Part shown: positions 49,337 to 59,238 of the stretch, piece after piece | Position numbering within the stretch: position 1 is the first letter of the stretch | Layout of the letters: every line of letters begins with the position of its first letter | Assembly: GCA_032173965.1 (NCBI GenBank) | Contig: CM063283.1 | Location: 85,394,243 to 85,458,242, forward strand | Source: Sitta carolinensis | Lineage: Eukaryota; Chordata; Aves; Passeriformes; Sittidae | Direction: 5' to 3' | Length of the DNA: 64,000 nt | Made by a program: the position numbers and the translations under genes | Notes under the pieces: generated by a model | What the model was told of the DNA's origin: nothing | Database searches by the model: none | The model's input: only the letters and a program-made list of their open reading frames with translations

Positions 49337-49720
49337 TCAGCCTCTGTGTACCAGCACCCCCAGGTCCCTTCCCACCAGACAGCTTCCCGGCCACTCTGCT
49401 TCTAGCCTGAAGCACTGCACAGGTTTGTTTTGACCCAAGGGCAGGATCCAGCACTTCGCTTTGTTGAATCTCAGACTTTTGGCGCCAGCTCGTGGATCCA
49501 GCCTGTCCAGATCCCTCTGCAGAGTCTTCCTGCCCTTCAGCAGATCAACACTCTCGCCCAGCTTGGTGTCATCTGCAAACTGATGGTGAGTGACCTCAAA
49601 CCCCTTCTCCAGACCATGGATAATACTATTAAATAGGGCTGGCCCCAATACTGAGCCATGGGGAACCCTCCTAGTGACTAGCTGCCAACCGCATGACGCA
49701 TACAGTAGGTGCTCCTTCAC
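49337..49720 (-). pseudogene. CR1 reverse transcriptase fragment
   Basis: A 127-codon open frame on the minus strand encodes part of the CR1 reverse transcriptase. Residues 19-31 (VPHGSVLGPALFN) correspond to the conserved VPQGSVLGP motif with Q changed to H. Residues 48-51 (FADD) are the catalytic box carrying the two metal-binding aspartates. LRFNKAKC at 83-90 matches the following conserved segment. The enzyme normally copies CR1 RNA into the genome. Here only the palm region remains: the endonuclease and upstream domains are missing and the C-terminal part lies in another frame, so it cannot be functional. Confidence 0.9.
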
Positions 49721-49735
49721 CTCTCTAATGTGTCT

Positions 49736-50829
49736 GGTCTCTTCTGTTGCCTTCTCTTCTCTTCTCTTTCATGCCCTCTTTTCACTTTCCTTTTTTTTTT
49801 TTTCCTTTTCCATATATATCAAACAGGCTTTCAGGTATTTATTGTAAAAATTGCTGAATCCAAAGTTGTCAGGAAATTTTAATTTAGCTTTTCTACATTC
49901 TATGTAACAAGCAGAACTATGTACTGGCACCATAGCAGAAATGCCAAAACGATGGTATTTATGCCCCTAGAAGCCATGATTCCATAACTCAGGTAATACT
50001 ATACTGTGTTTTTATAATATAGTTTGTCTTCAGCAATGACAGTTATAGAGTTTTGAATAATAATAGACATTTTTTAAAGACTATACTAATCTCTTATCTT
50101 CCCATTTGTTATTTCCTTGTCCTGCCTGTTACTGTAATATAATAGTCATGCATTATGGACATAAAAGGCTCTATTCCATCAGGAGATGTGCACTTCAAAT
50201 AGATTATCTGCACAAACTTTTGCCAAACAAATTAAACAGCACAAATATGTCCAGGACCATAAAACTCCTATTATCCCCTTTCAAAAGTGTGACTTTCCTT
50301 CTAAACCATGTGGGACCAGCGGCCCTGTATTGTCTATTGGTGCATACCCCACCCAGACTATGGAGGGCTGAGAGGCAGGAGGGAATGCCCTGGGATTTCA
50401 GTATGGGTCATAGTTGACACAGATCCCATGTGCCATCTTTTCTTCTTTTACCAACTATACTAGAGTAAATAGGGTCTGGCACTCTGAGATGCATTTTATT
50501 TCCAAGGGGCCTTGAAATGGACACCTGTATGGGAGATGCTCCACAATTTACAAATTGGGACATCTGGGTCTTCTTGGAGTCTGTCATATAATGTACAATG
50601 AGAGCCAGAATTGAATCAGTAGCTGGTGAGATGGACAGCAAACCCTTTATCATGAAGAGCGGATCCTGCCAACTGCATAACCCAACCTGCCATCAGCTCC
50701 AGGCATGGTCACATCTGCGGTGCAAGCGCCTTCCCCCTGACTTCCCTGCACTCTGCAACCTTTGCCATGCCTACATCCCCTTGAATATCCTCCCTCCTGC
50801 CTGACAGAAATGCCTTAATAATTGCATCG
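49736..50829. other. Unique sequence, T13 run at start
   Basis: Pyrimidine-rich 49740-49810 with T13 at 49791-49803. A minus-strand 81-codon frame (50408-50653) is non-repetitive but unrecognised. Confidence 0.45.
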
Positions 50830-51075
50830 TAGGCTATATGGCATATTCCTAGCTCTTTGCAGCTGTTTCCAGTCCATCTTGTTTCTCCCGTATCATGGCT
50901 AATTAATTTTATATTACAAGCCAGCCACTGCTGAAGGATCTGTGGAGGTTCCGATTAAATGCAAAATTTCAGCCTCCTTCATGTGCCCTTGATAAAGATG
51001 ATTTTATAGCCTTTATGTCAGATGTTTTGGGCACTAGTCGTGCCTTTATTTTACTCAGGTAAGTAAATTTTCAAC
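50830..51075. promoter_or_regulatory. Candidate conserved non-coding element
   Basis: Complex sequence with GGCTAATTAATTTTATATTA (50898-50917), CCGATTAAATGCAAAATTTC and CTTTTTGCAGCTG-like words, several CpGs, and no repeat hallmark. CAG/GTAAGTA near 51056 resembles a splice donor. Call based on texture. Confidence 0.32.
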
Positions 51076-52544
51076 AGTTTAGGCTGGGTTTTTTTTTTCC
51101 CCTTCTGTAATGTAACAAGTACTTGGATTTTGTTTCTAACCTTTATTTGACTATATTAGATACAAATAGACTCATTACTGTGAAGTACACAAACAGCAAA
51201 GAAATTAAGTCCAATTATATGATGATTTTTTGAGCATACCATTAAGCCTACTAGCAGCAGGACAAAAACCCATAAAATGCATAACTTAACAAAGTGTAAT
51301 AGACCAAAACAAAGCACAGTAACTGGACAAATTAGAATACACAAATGGTACTGACACAACTAAATGATCCAAGAAGGTCCCCATATTAAAAACAGAGAAA
51401 ACCCAAACCATCAACAACCCACAAAGAGCAGTTTGTCACTTAGACCCAGTCCACTGTGCCACAGGCACCTCAGTCTTTCTACTTCATGGGAGTCTGGGAT
51501 CTTTAGAGGGAACTTTCTGCACCTTAAAGTTCACTGTCACTGCACACGTTGCATTCTTTTTACCACTGGATGTACCAAGATGAACTGAAGAAAAGAAAAC
51601 TGGGCTGCTGTGCTCTCCCCTTCCTCCTACCACAGTCACAAGAATTTCCTTGTTCCTTGCCTTGGGAGAAAAGGATGCTCCCCAGTTGGGAAGATACTGA
51701 CTGTGTCTGTAATGGGATTTAGTTATCACCCAGTGTGTCACCAGGATTGCACTGAAGTGGCTCAGACACCTTATTATTCAGGCTCTGGAGACGTGCACAC
51801 CCTGTGTCCCGAGGTAAAGTCCTGCAATGAGCTTCCCAGCCCACTATTCCCTGCCTGCTGCTCTCACCATGAGGAGCCTTTTATAACAGACTGTAGGGCT
51901 GGTACCACAAAACACATGACCTTCATGAGAATGATGCTTCTTTTTAGCCAGGGCCTCCATGGCAAGGATGCTTTGCTAAGGTTAAGGAACATGGCCAGCA
52001 GTTTATTACAGAGAAAAAAAACCAAACAGCAGGGACAGATGCAGAGCCATCTGCCCTTAGGGAAGGAGTGGTTGCTGGCAGAAGCTGATAGCATCTAGCA
52101 GACAGACAACATGGACTGGAAACCTGTCAGACTAAGGAGAGACTGAAAATGGGCTTTCTCTTTTCCAGGTGATCACTCTCACTGCTGACCTGTTGCTGGA
52201 GAAGGAGTGAAGGGCATAGATAGTAACAGGCCAGCACCTCAGACTGCTTTGCCTTAGAGGAGTTTGCCAGGGTCCCTAGTGGCTTGAGCAAGTGAATCTG
52301 GAGTAGCTAAGTGCTCCTATGTGCAGCCCAGAGTTAGAGGCACAAGCCTTGGGGAGGAGAGCAGGCTGGAAATACAGCCATGTTTGCAGGATTTCCACTT
52401 GGACAGCTTTGGTAGGACTTCTGGACACTGCTCCCTGACACCCAGGACTCTCCATGTGCTATCTAGATGTAATACATTGATACTACCTTGACAAAACATG
52501 CTCTTAGTTAACAGTTATCAGAAATGGAAAGTGCAATTTATACA
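51076..52544. other. Unique sequence with a 162-codon unexplained open frame
   Basis: Plus 51610-52098 is open for 162 codons without a recognised domain; the minus strand is also open over parts of it. Moderate GC. No repeat family recognised, so most likely non-coding. Confidence 0.35.
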
Positions 52545-52800
52545 AAAATGTTGTGTTCTCCTTTGATAAGTGGAAGTGATTAGTTTATAAAATTTAGCTT
52601 CCCATTTATTAATCCAACAATGTGGCATTGTTAAATTCTATGGGTGGGTACCATTATTAACCAATAAAAAGTATTTGCCAGCCAAAGTGCAAATCAGTAG
52701 TTCTAGCTTTAGCTAAAATGTTATGTATTATGCCAAATACAGTTCATAAATGTCACTTCATAATTTGGACTAGGAGCAATTATTATCAAAGAATCACAAC
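52545..52800. promoter_or_regulatory. Candidate conserved non-coding element
   Basis: AT-rich complex block with CATTTATTAATCCAACAATG, CATTATTAACCAATAAAAAG and CTAGCTTTAGCTAAAATG words, followed by A13 at 52819-52831. No repeat hallmark. Conservation is not measured. Confidence 0.3.
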
Positions 52801-53634
52801 CCTGTCTTGCCACAGCGGAAAAAAAAAAAAAGTTTCTTCAGAAGATTTTCAGATTTTTATTTAACTTATTGATCCTGTTAAAAAGATGATAAATAACTTT
52901 TTTGTTCTAACCATATAGAGTTTATGTTTTTCAGGCAGTATCTAATGAGACAAAAGTTTATAATAGATTGGAATTTTAAATTGTTAGAAATTAGTATGTA
53001 TACAGAATTATAGAACAATCAGGATCCATCAAGAAATCAAGTTTTTAGACATATAAGACAGTAGAATGAAACTAAAATGTGGCAGACTGAAAATACAAAT
53101 TTGACTGATCGCTAAAAAATAAAAGGTCATTTTTATAAATGCTTTTAAAAAATTATAGCTTGAAATAGCACTCTCTGAAAAAAAGGGGTTCATAGCGATA
53201 TATTGCTATGCATTCCAGTGTCCTATTTTAACTACTTAATTACATTGAGGTTACAGGCATTTTCAGTCTCTTACACGTATATAGTGTTCAGGGCAGTAGC
53301 ATTTGCAAATTATGTATTGGAAATAGAACTGAACTTCAGGTTCCAGGGAGCACAATGTACACACCTTAACAATTTTAATTGGCCACGGTATCACCAAGAG
53401 GTCAGCAGTAAAATCTGTATCCCAAAGTTTATGGCTGTCATTTTATAGATTTTGATTTAGGGTTAGCGCCTGCACAGCAATTAATGATCAAACTGTGATA
53501 TTTAAACTACTGGTCTCAAGCCCAGGAGCTCTTCCTGAGCAGTCAGAGATGGTGACAAAACTAAGCTGAAGGTGACAATTTGCTCCCCCAAGCAGTCGCT
53601 GTCCTCTCCCTGTCGCTGGGGGCTGTAATCCTCA
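52801..53634. other. AT-rich unique sequence
   Basis: Contains A13 at 52819-52831. 52850-53170 is strongly AT-rich; 53500-53640 is GC-richer. No gene recognised. Confidence 0.5.
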
Positions 53635-53663
53635 CGTGTTTGCACTGGGTGTGTGCAAACACG
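53635..53663. repeat. 11-bp perfect hairpin with paired forkhead-like words
   Basis: CGTGTTTGCAC (53635-53645) is the exact reverse complement of GTGCAAACACG (53653-53663), separated by 7 nt. Each arm holds a TGTTTGC/GCAAACA forkhead-type core in mirror orientation. Confidence 0.75.
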
Positions 53664-54610
53664 GATCTACCGTGTCCTCCATCTGCCTGTGGTGCTGAGG
53701 ACCAGATGCACTGTGACCCAGGCTATGTGTTAGAAAGGGGGAGAGAGAGGAGCTAACTAGGGAAACCTTCTAGAGGTTATGTTCATGATGACAAATGCTG
53801 TGCAAAGGGTCATAAATGCACTTTTATGGAAACCTGCAGATAGAAAGGATGTTAGTGAGACCGTCTTAGGATGGTGCATTCCCCATCATTTAACACCCGT
53901 AATGGAACAGCGTCCTCGTATTTCTCATGACACTGTTATTCTTCTTAATGGGGATTAACAGCCTTTCATGTTATTTCCTGTCTAGATTTCTCATGAACTA
54001 ACATCCCCACATCAGATACTATATTAGCCAATAATAAGAATAAATGACAGAGCGTGTAGTTTCTTGCCTGACAAGGGTGCTGCATTATCCCACCACACAA
54101 AGAGTACAAAGAAATTTCTGGGGTTTATTTATTGTTTTGGCTATTACATAAAAATATTACAGAAATAAAAACCCTGAAGAACTAGTATGGTGTGGTATTG
54201 CTCCAGTCATAATGTGCTAGTACACAATCAATTCTTATAAAAGCTTTTCTCTTTCAGAGTAGTTTAGTTGTCCAAAGGGAATAAATAATTTACTGCTTGT
54301 TCAATCTGGTACTTCTCTCCCATTATTTTAAAAAATTTATTCTACTTCACATTTTGTTTACAATTTGACCATTTAAAATCCTTTGCCTTTTTTAGCACGT
54401 AGAGGATACCCATGGTGAAGTGAGATCACCAACAGGATGTGGACAGCTTGAGAAGTGTTCAGGTGAACATTTTATTTTTCTTATTTCTGAAACCAGTATG
54501 GACTGCGTTGATTTATTTTGATGTAGATTTTCACAATTTCCACATTTTCAAATGAAAACCCTATGCAGCTTATAGACACAGGCAGACATTTATTCTTAAT
54601 GCACAACAGG
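53664..54610. other. Unique sequence, possibly conserved at 53860-54050
   Basis: 53860-54050 has complex texture with CACCCGTAATGGAAC and CTTAATGGGGATTAACAGCC words and may be a regulatory block. No gene or repeat recognised. Confidence 0.35.
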
Positions 54611-54731
54611 GCGAGGCTGGATGGGGCTTTGAGCAACCCAGCCTGGTGGAAACTGTCCCAGCAGGAGGGTTGGCAGTAGATAGTCTTTAAAGACCCTTCC
54701 AACCCAATCCATTCCATGATTCTGTGATTCT
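54611..54731 (+). mobile_element. CR1 LINE 3' tail fragment, plus strand
   Basis: Contains AGGCTGGATGGGGCTTTGAG (54614-54633), CAACCCAGCCTGGTGGAA, then ACCCTTCCAACCCAATCCAT and the tail CCATGATTCTGTGATTCTT ending near 54731. This is the characteristic end of avian CR1. Only about 120 bp remain, a severe 5' truncation. Confidence 0.95.
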
Positions 54732-57700
54732 TAATATAACTGAATACAAGTAGGTGATGTCAAACTGGTTCACAGCTGTCTGGAAACTACCCCACAGAGT
54801 TGTCAAGAGAAAGGTTGGAGCACCTTGCTGACACTAGAGGTGACCATGTCTAAAAGAGATGGGAGCCAGCAGAACGTCAGCCCTGCTGACACTCTACCCA
54901 CTGACAGGTGCAGAAAGAAGTTTCTTCTTGCCCTGGACAGAGCACCCACAGAATGTCCCACAACCTAAGACTTCCTGGAGAGGAACAATCACAAATACTC
55001 AAGTACCTACATTTTTAGGAAATGAGTTCGTTTTCTAGGCATTTAGTTAATGCTTTCATCCAGCAGATTTTTTCACATTTTCACAGATGAAAAAGTATCA
55101 GTATTTCTAAGAAAAAATGTTTCTACTGGAGACAGGCCTTAATTTATGATTAAGAAAGAAAAAAACCCCTGCCTTCCCAAATGTTTGCATCTTTAAATTG
55201 TTTGAGGAATAATTCTGAAAATATGAGAATGAAAATGAAATGCATGAAATAGCACAGCACTTGTCTCTATCAGTGGTGTCTTCACCAAAGAAATGCACAA
55301 TTTCATTTTTACTCTTCAATTGTTCTTTTCATACCAGTTTACTGGTGGGGGAGAAGTCAGTATTCACTAGCAGAATGAACAGTACTTAGAGGATCAGATT
55401 TCCAGTGCAACTTTTCAGTTTTACCTCCTCCCAAGCAGGTATGTAGCAGTGAACCTAAAACTCATGAGAACTGCATGACCCATATAACCTTCCCCTAAAA
55501 TCTTTTCACGACAATGTCAAAGTGACTCATCTACTGTCTTTGGTATCACATAGGGATTCTGAACTGCATCCAAATCTCAGATGTCACAGTGTTCAAAAAT
55601 ATCACGGTTACTTGATTAGAAGAGGGATCTATACTAGTGCATCACTTTCAAAGGGGAAAAGATGCATCAAACTCGCTTCTAAAGATGTTCTCTATGTTGG
55701 CCTTGCTATTGGTGTGATTTCTTTCCAATTTCTGCTCCAGTGATCACTGGTGACTCTCATGGTCATGGTAAATGGTCTCCAGGTACATTTGCAGTATGCT
55801 CATTGATGTATTTTTCAACTAAAAGTGTTATGAATACACAGTGACCTGTGAATGATTTTGAGGGCTGACACTCAACTGTTGACCCTTAAAACTTTGAAAT
55901 AACTACATAAAATATTTAAAGACAGGAATGAAAGATAACTCTCTCTAAAATAGAATTTAAGGACTATCAGGAATTTAAAAATAACATGTGTGACCACCCT
56001 AAAACACAGTGTCGTCACTCCAGTTCCAGACTGAATATAACAAAACCCACTGCTAGTACTGGAATGAATACTTTACAAGATTTAGATAATGATTTCCTCA
56101 TTACACTGCAAAATCCTGACAGTAATGATTGAAATTCCTGATTGTGGTCTGCCTATAAGGCAAGTCAAGGTCACTGTGTTGGTTAGAACCTTTGAATTAC
56201 TGCTTTGTTTAGATCTGGAGGTTGGTGAAGACCAATAGAAATGGAAGCATAATAAATTTTATCACCTGAAAAAACCACAATTTTTCTCTAAGAATAAAAT
56301 CCTGGACTTGCTTTCTGCAGCTTATTGGCAGGAACATTACCCTTGGACCATACTGCACAAAGGCTTATGGCTATTCATACTGTTTCTGTATGAAAATTCA
56401 GCAATTTACCTGCAACATCCTAGCAGGCCTGGATCACATTCTCAAGACAAGAGATTCAAAACTTCAGTTTAGAAATATTTGACTGAACTTCAAATTTCAA
56501 TGCTGGCCTTCACAGAATGGTTTATAATGGTTTATTACTAAATTGTTTAAGGTGAAAAGAAAATCAGGTATACATTTACACTGACAGCAATCTGTTTACC
56601 ATTAGCCCCACTTTTAGCACACAGTATGCATGAGAACCAGCAAATATACTCAGTAACTTGATTGATTGCAAGCAGGGATTTGAGCCTGGGTCATCACACT
56701 TTCTCCCTCTGGTTCACTGCATGTTTAAGTAGGGTCCAAAAATGGAATACCTCCCACAGAAGTAACTGAGTGAGCCTGGCCCTGCTGTGCACGTCGCGTG
56801 CTCATGAGATGCTCCTCGGGAAGACCAGAGCGCTACATTTAGATCCATCCTGGTCCCAATATCAGCAAACAGCAAGGCTGAACTCCCACTCAGCAATGTG
56901 AAGATGGGACATATGCAATTTCTTCCTGTTAAAGCTGTTCCACTTTTTTTTCACTGAATACTCAACAAGAAATGGAGCTCGTAAATAACTCCCTTGCTTT
57001 ATGGGGAATTCATTCGGGACACAGAATGCCTGGGCTCTGTCCTCCATGCCAGGCACCAGTTTGCAAGGAGAAAGAACTGTGTGAAAGGGTGGAAAATCAT
57101 TCTCAGTTCTCTCTGAAGTATCTTGCAGGCCTGCAGACATACTGTCATTCAAATGCTTTTAGGTAGAGGTAGCTGTGCCATCTCTTCCTCATCCCATTTC
57201 ATCAGTCTCATTTGACAGTGCCTTTGCTTTCAGCACAGGTGTGCTCTACAGCAGCATTTTACCTTTGGGTTTGAGTAGGATGCTTTGTTCCATTAGAAAC
57301 AATTCCTCTAGTTTTTCATTTTAATGAAAAAAACGACCCCTTGTATTTTCACTTTCTGCTAATTCTTATAAAAATTTTAACGTATTTTTCTTTGGTTAGA
57401 GAACTGAGAGAAAGCACATATAACTTACTCAAGGCCCTGTGCCCCCTTTTCTTCTTTCCTCCTGCTGCTGACTGATGATAGTGGAACTCAAACCTCTGAG
57501 TTTTAAGCAAAACAGATCAGATAATGGCTATTTCCCAAATTGATTTCCTCCAATTCACTACAGCAGTGGCTAAAAGTATCCCAGGAGCACTATAAATTGT
57601 ATAGGAATGGGAGGAGGGGAGAGGACCTCCAGAGATGTCTGTTTATCACCACCAGGAGTTAATCCTGGTTCTTCTGACAATCAAAAAAATAATTTAAAGT

Positions 57701-58460
57701 TCTTATGCATATTTAAAAATGCTTGAGATCATACTCACAGGCACCCACATGCACAGGATTCTCTTGTATAAAGGAGAAAAGCGTGCCTTCCTGGAGGTTG
57801 ATGCCATCTCAACATAAGCCTCCATGGATTTGATATTTCTGTGCTCAGCTCTGAGTAGATCCCAGCAAAGTCAGTGACACTTGACCTCCTCCAGAGAAAG
57901 TGTCTGGCAGTGAGACACTTACAATGCACCTCCCTGCATACTGGACTTGGTTTTCTTCTGCTTTTCTTTCCTTTATTTTAGAAATTTCTGAAAAATCATC
58001 TAGCTAACTGTTGTTAAATCCCAAATTCAGCTCTGTGAACTGATGCTATGGGTATGGTAGAAGGGGAACACTTGTTTTTGGGACTGAACAGAACATCAAA
58101 ACATAGACTGAATAGACTGACACAGAGATACTAATATTAACTATATCCTCAAAAATATTCAATATGCTTTCTAGGTGATGAAAATTTCTTGTTATCACAT
58201 GATGTCTAGTGTAAAAGTAGGTGCTTATTCAGCAAAGTTCTCATGACAAGACATGCAGTACAACAAAGCCTGTATTTAATTACAAGAAAATAATTGGTGG
58301 TCATGGCACTCACCATGTGAAGAATTCCCATTTCTGATTTTCCTTCCAACAAACAATTAATCAATGGATTGTAAGAAAGGATCAAAAGAACAGACTGCAA
58401 CACATTTTCTGGCTTTTCCTGAGATATCCTATGTATATACAAACACATATGGATTGAGTA
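54732..58460. other. Unique sequence, no gene seen
   Basis: Most is AT-rich and unremarkable. 56660-56715 contains GCAGGGATTTGAGCCTGGGT, similar to antisense MIR/L2-class sequence, a possible ancient repeat trace. Open frames are all below 100 codons. Confidence 0.45.
56660..56715. mobile_element. Possible ancient MIR/L2-type fragment
   Basis: The word GGGATTTGAGCCTGGGTC resembles the conserved GGGATTYGAACCCAGGTC segment of MIR and L2 repeats. Only about 30 bp can be matched by eye, so this is tentative. Confidence 0.28.
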
Positions 58461-59123
58461 CAGATTGAGAATAGCCCTGAGGAGAAAGTTTTGGGGATAG
58501 TGAAAGACAAAAAATCAGGTATGAGCTGGCAACATGCACTTGCAGTACAGAAATCCAACTGTGTATCCTGGGCTCCATCAAAAGCAGTGTGGCTGGAGGT
58601 CCACTACACTCTGGTGAGACCCCAGCTGGAGCTCTGCATCCAGCTCTGGGGTCCCCAGCATAGGAAGGCATGGACCTGTTGGAGTGCAGAGGGCTGTGAA
58701 GATGATCAGATGGCTGAAGCGTCTCTCATATGAAGAAAGGCTGAAAAAGTTGAGGCTGTTCAGACAGGAAAAGAGGCTCAGGAAAGCCTTATGCATCTTT
58801 CAATATATAAAGGAGACTTTAGGAACAATGGAGAAAGACTTTTTATCAGGTCCTGTAGTGACAGAACAAGGAGTAATGGTTTTCAACTGAAAGATGGTAG
58901 GTTTTGACTGGATATAAGGAAGACATTTTTTCCTGTGAGGATGGTGAGATACTGGAACAGGTTGCTCAGACAGGCTGCAGATACTCCATCACTGAAAGTG
59001 TTCAAGGGCAGGCTGGACTGGGTTCAACCCAGTCTAGTGAAAGGTGTCTCTGTCCGTTACAAGAGAAGGTTGGACTAGATGATCTTTCATGGTCCTTTCT
59101 AATTCAAAGCATTTTATGATTCC
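58461..59123 (+). mobile_element. CR1 LINE, about 0.66 kb, plus strand
   Basis: Begins in pol near AATAGCCCTGAGGAGAAAG and ends at the CR1 tail TTTTATGATTCC (59112-59123). Pol fragments are seen in two frames. Frame 58491-58733 contains VRPQLELCIQLWGPQHRK at residues 42-59, a CR1 hallmark. Frame 58684-58890 contains SYEERLKKLRLFRQEKRL. The shift between them shows decay. A simple AT-rich microsatellite starts about 20 bp after the tail. Confidence 0.95.
58491..58890 (+). pseudogene. CR1 pol C-terminal fragment, frameshifted
   Basis: Two overlapping frames carry successive parts of the CR1 pol region after the reverse transcriptase: the RPQLE.CIQLWGPQHRK segment, then the SYEERL.KL.LF..EKRL segment. 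A single frame cannot encode both. No catalytic aspartates are included. Confidence 0.85.
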
Positions 59124-59145
59124 ATATTCATGCACATAGGAGAGA

Positions 59146-59199
59146 CATATATTTACACATATATAAACACATATATATATATACATATATATATATATA

Positions 59200-59230
<31 letters not shown>

Positions 59231-59238
59231 TATATTTA
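59146..59238. repeat. AT/AC microsatellite
   Basis: Alternating TATA/ACAC sequence with an almost pure AT core at about 59171-59217, followed by CACACACACA and TATAT. It lies just beyond the CR1 tail and may have been seeded by it. Likely unstable and prone to cruciform formation. Confidence 0.95.

Larger units (their letters stand above)
48736..49735 (-). mobile_element. CR1 LINE, about 1 kb, minus strand
   Basis: This is the longest CR1 copy here. The plus strand begins with the antisense of the CR1 3' UTR (AGAATCATTAAAGCTGAAAA) and runs through antisense pol C-terminus and reverse transcriptase to about 49735. Only the very 3' repeat tail is poorly preserved. On the minus strand, CR1-like protein segments lie in different frames (48777-49022 and 49337-49720), so frameshifts have inactivated it. 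Its 5' truncation is typical of CR1. Downstream (49740-49810) is pyrimidine-rich and outside the element. Confidence 0.96.

Noticed and set aside
51610..52098. 162-codon plus-strand frame as a gene
   Set aside because: No domain or homologue recognised; treated as a chance frame in moderately GC-rich DNA.
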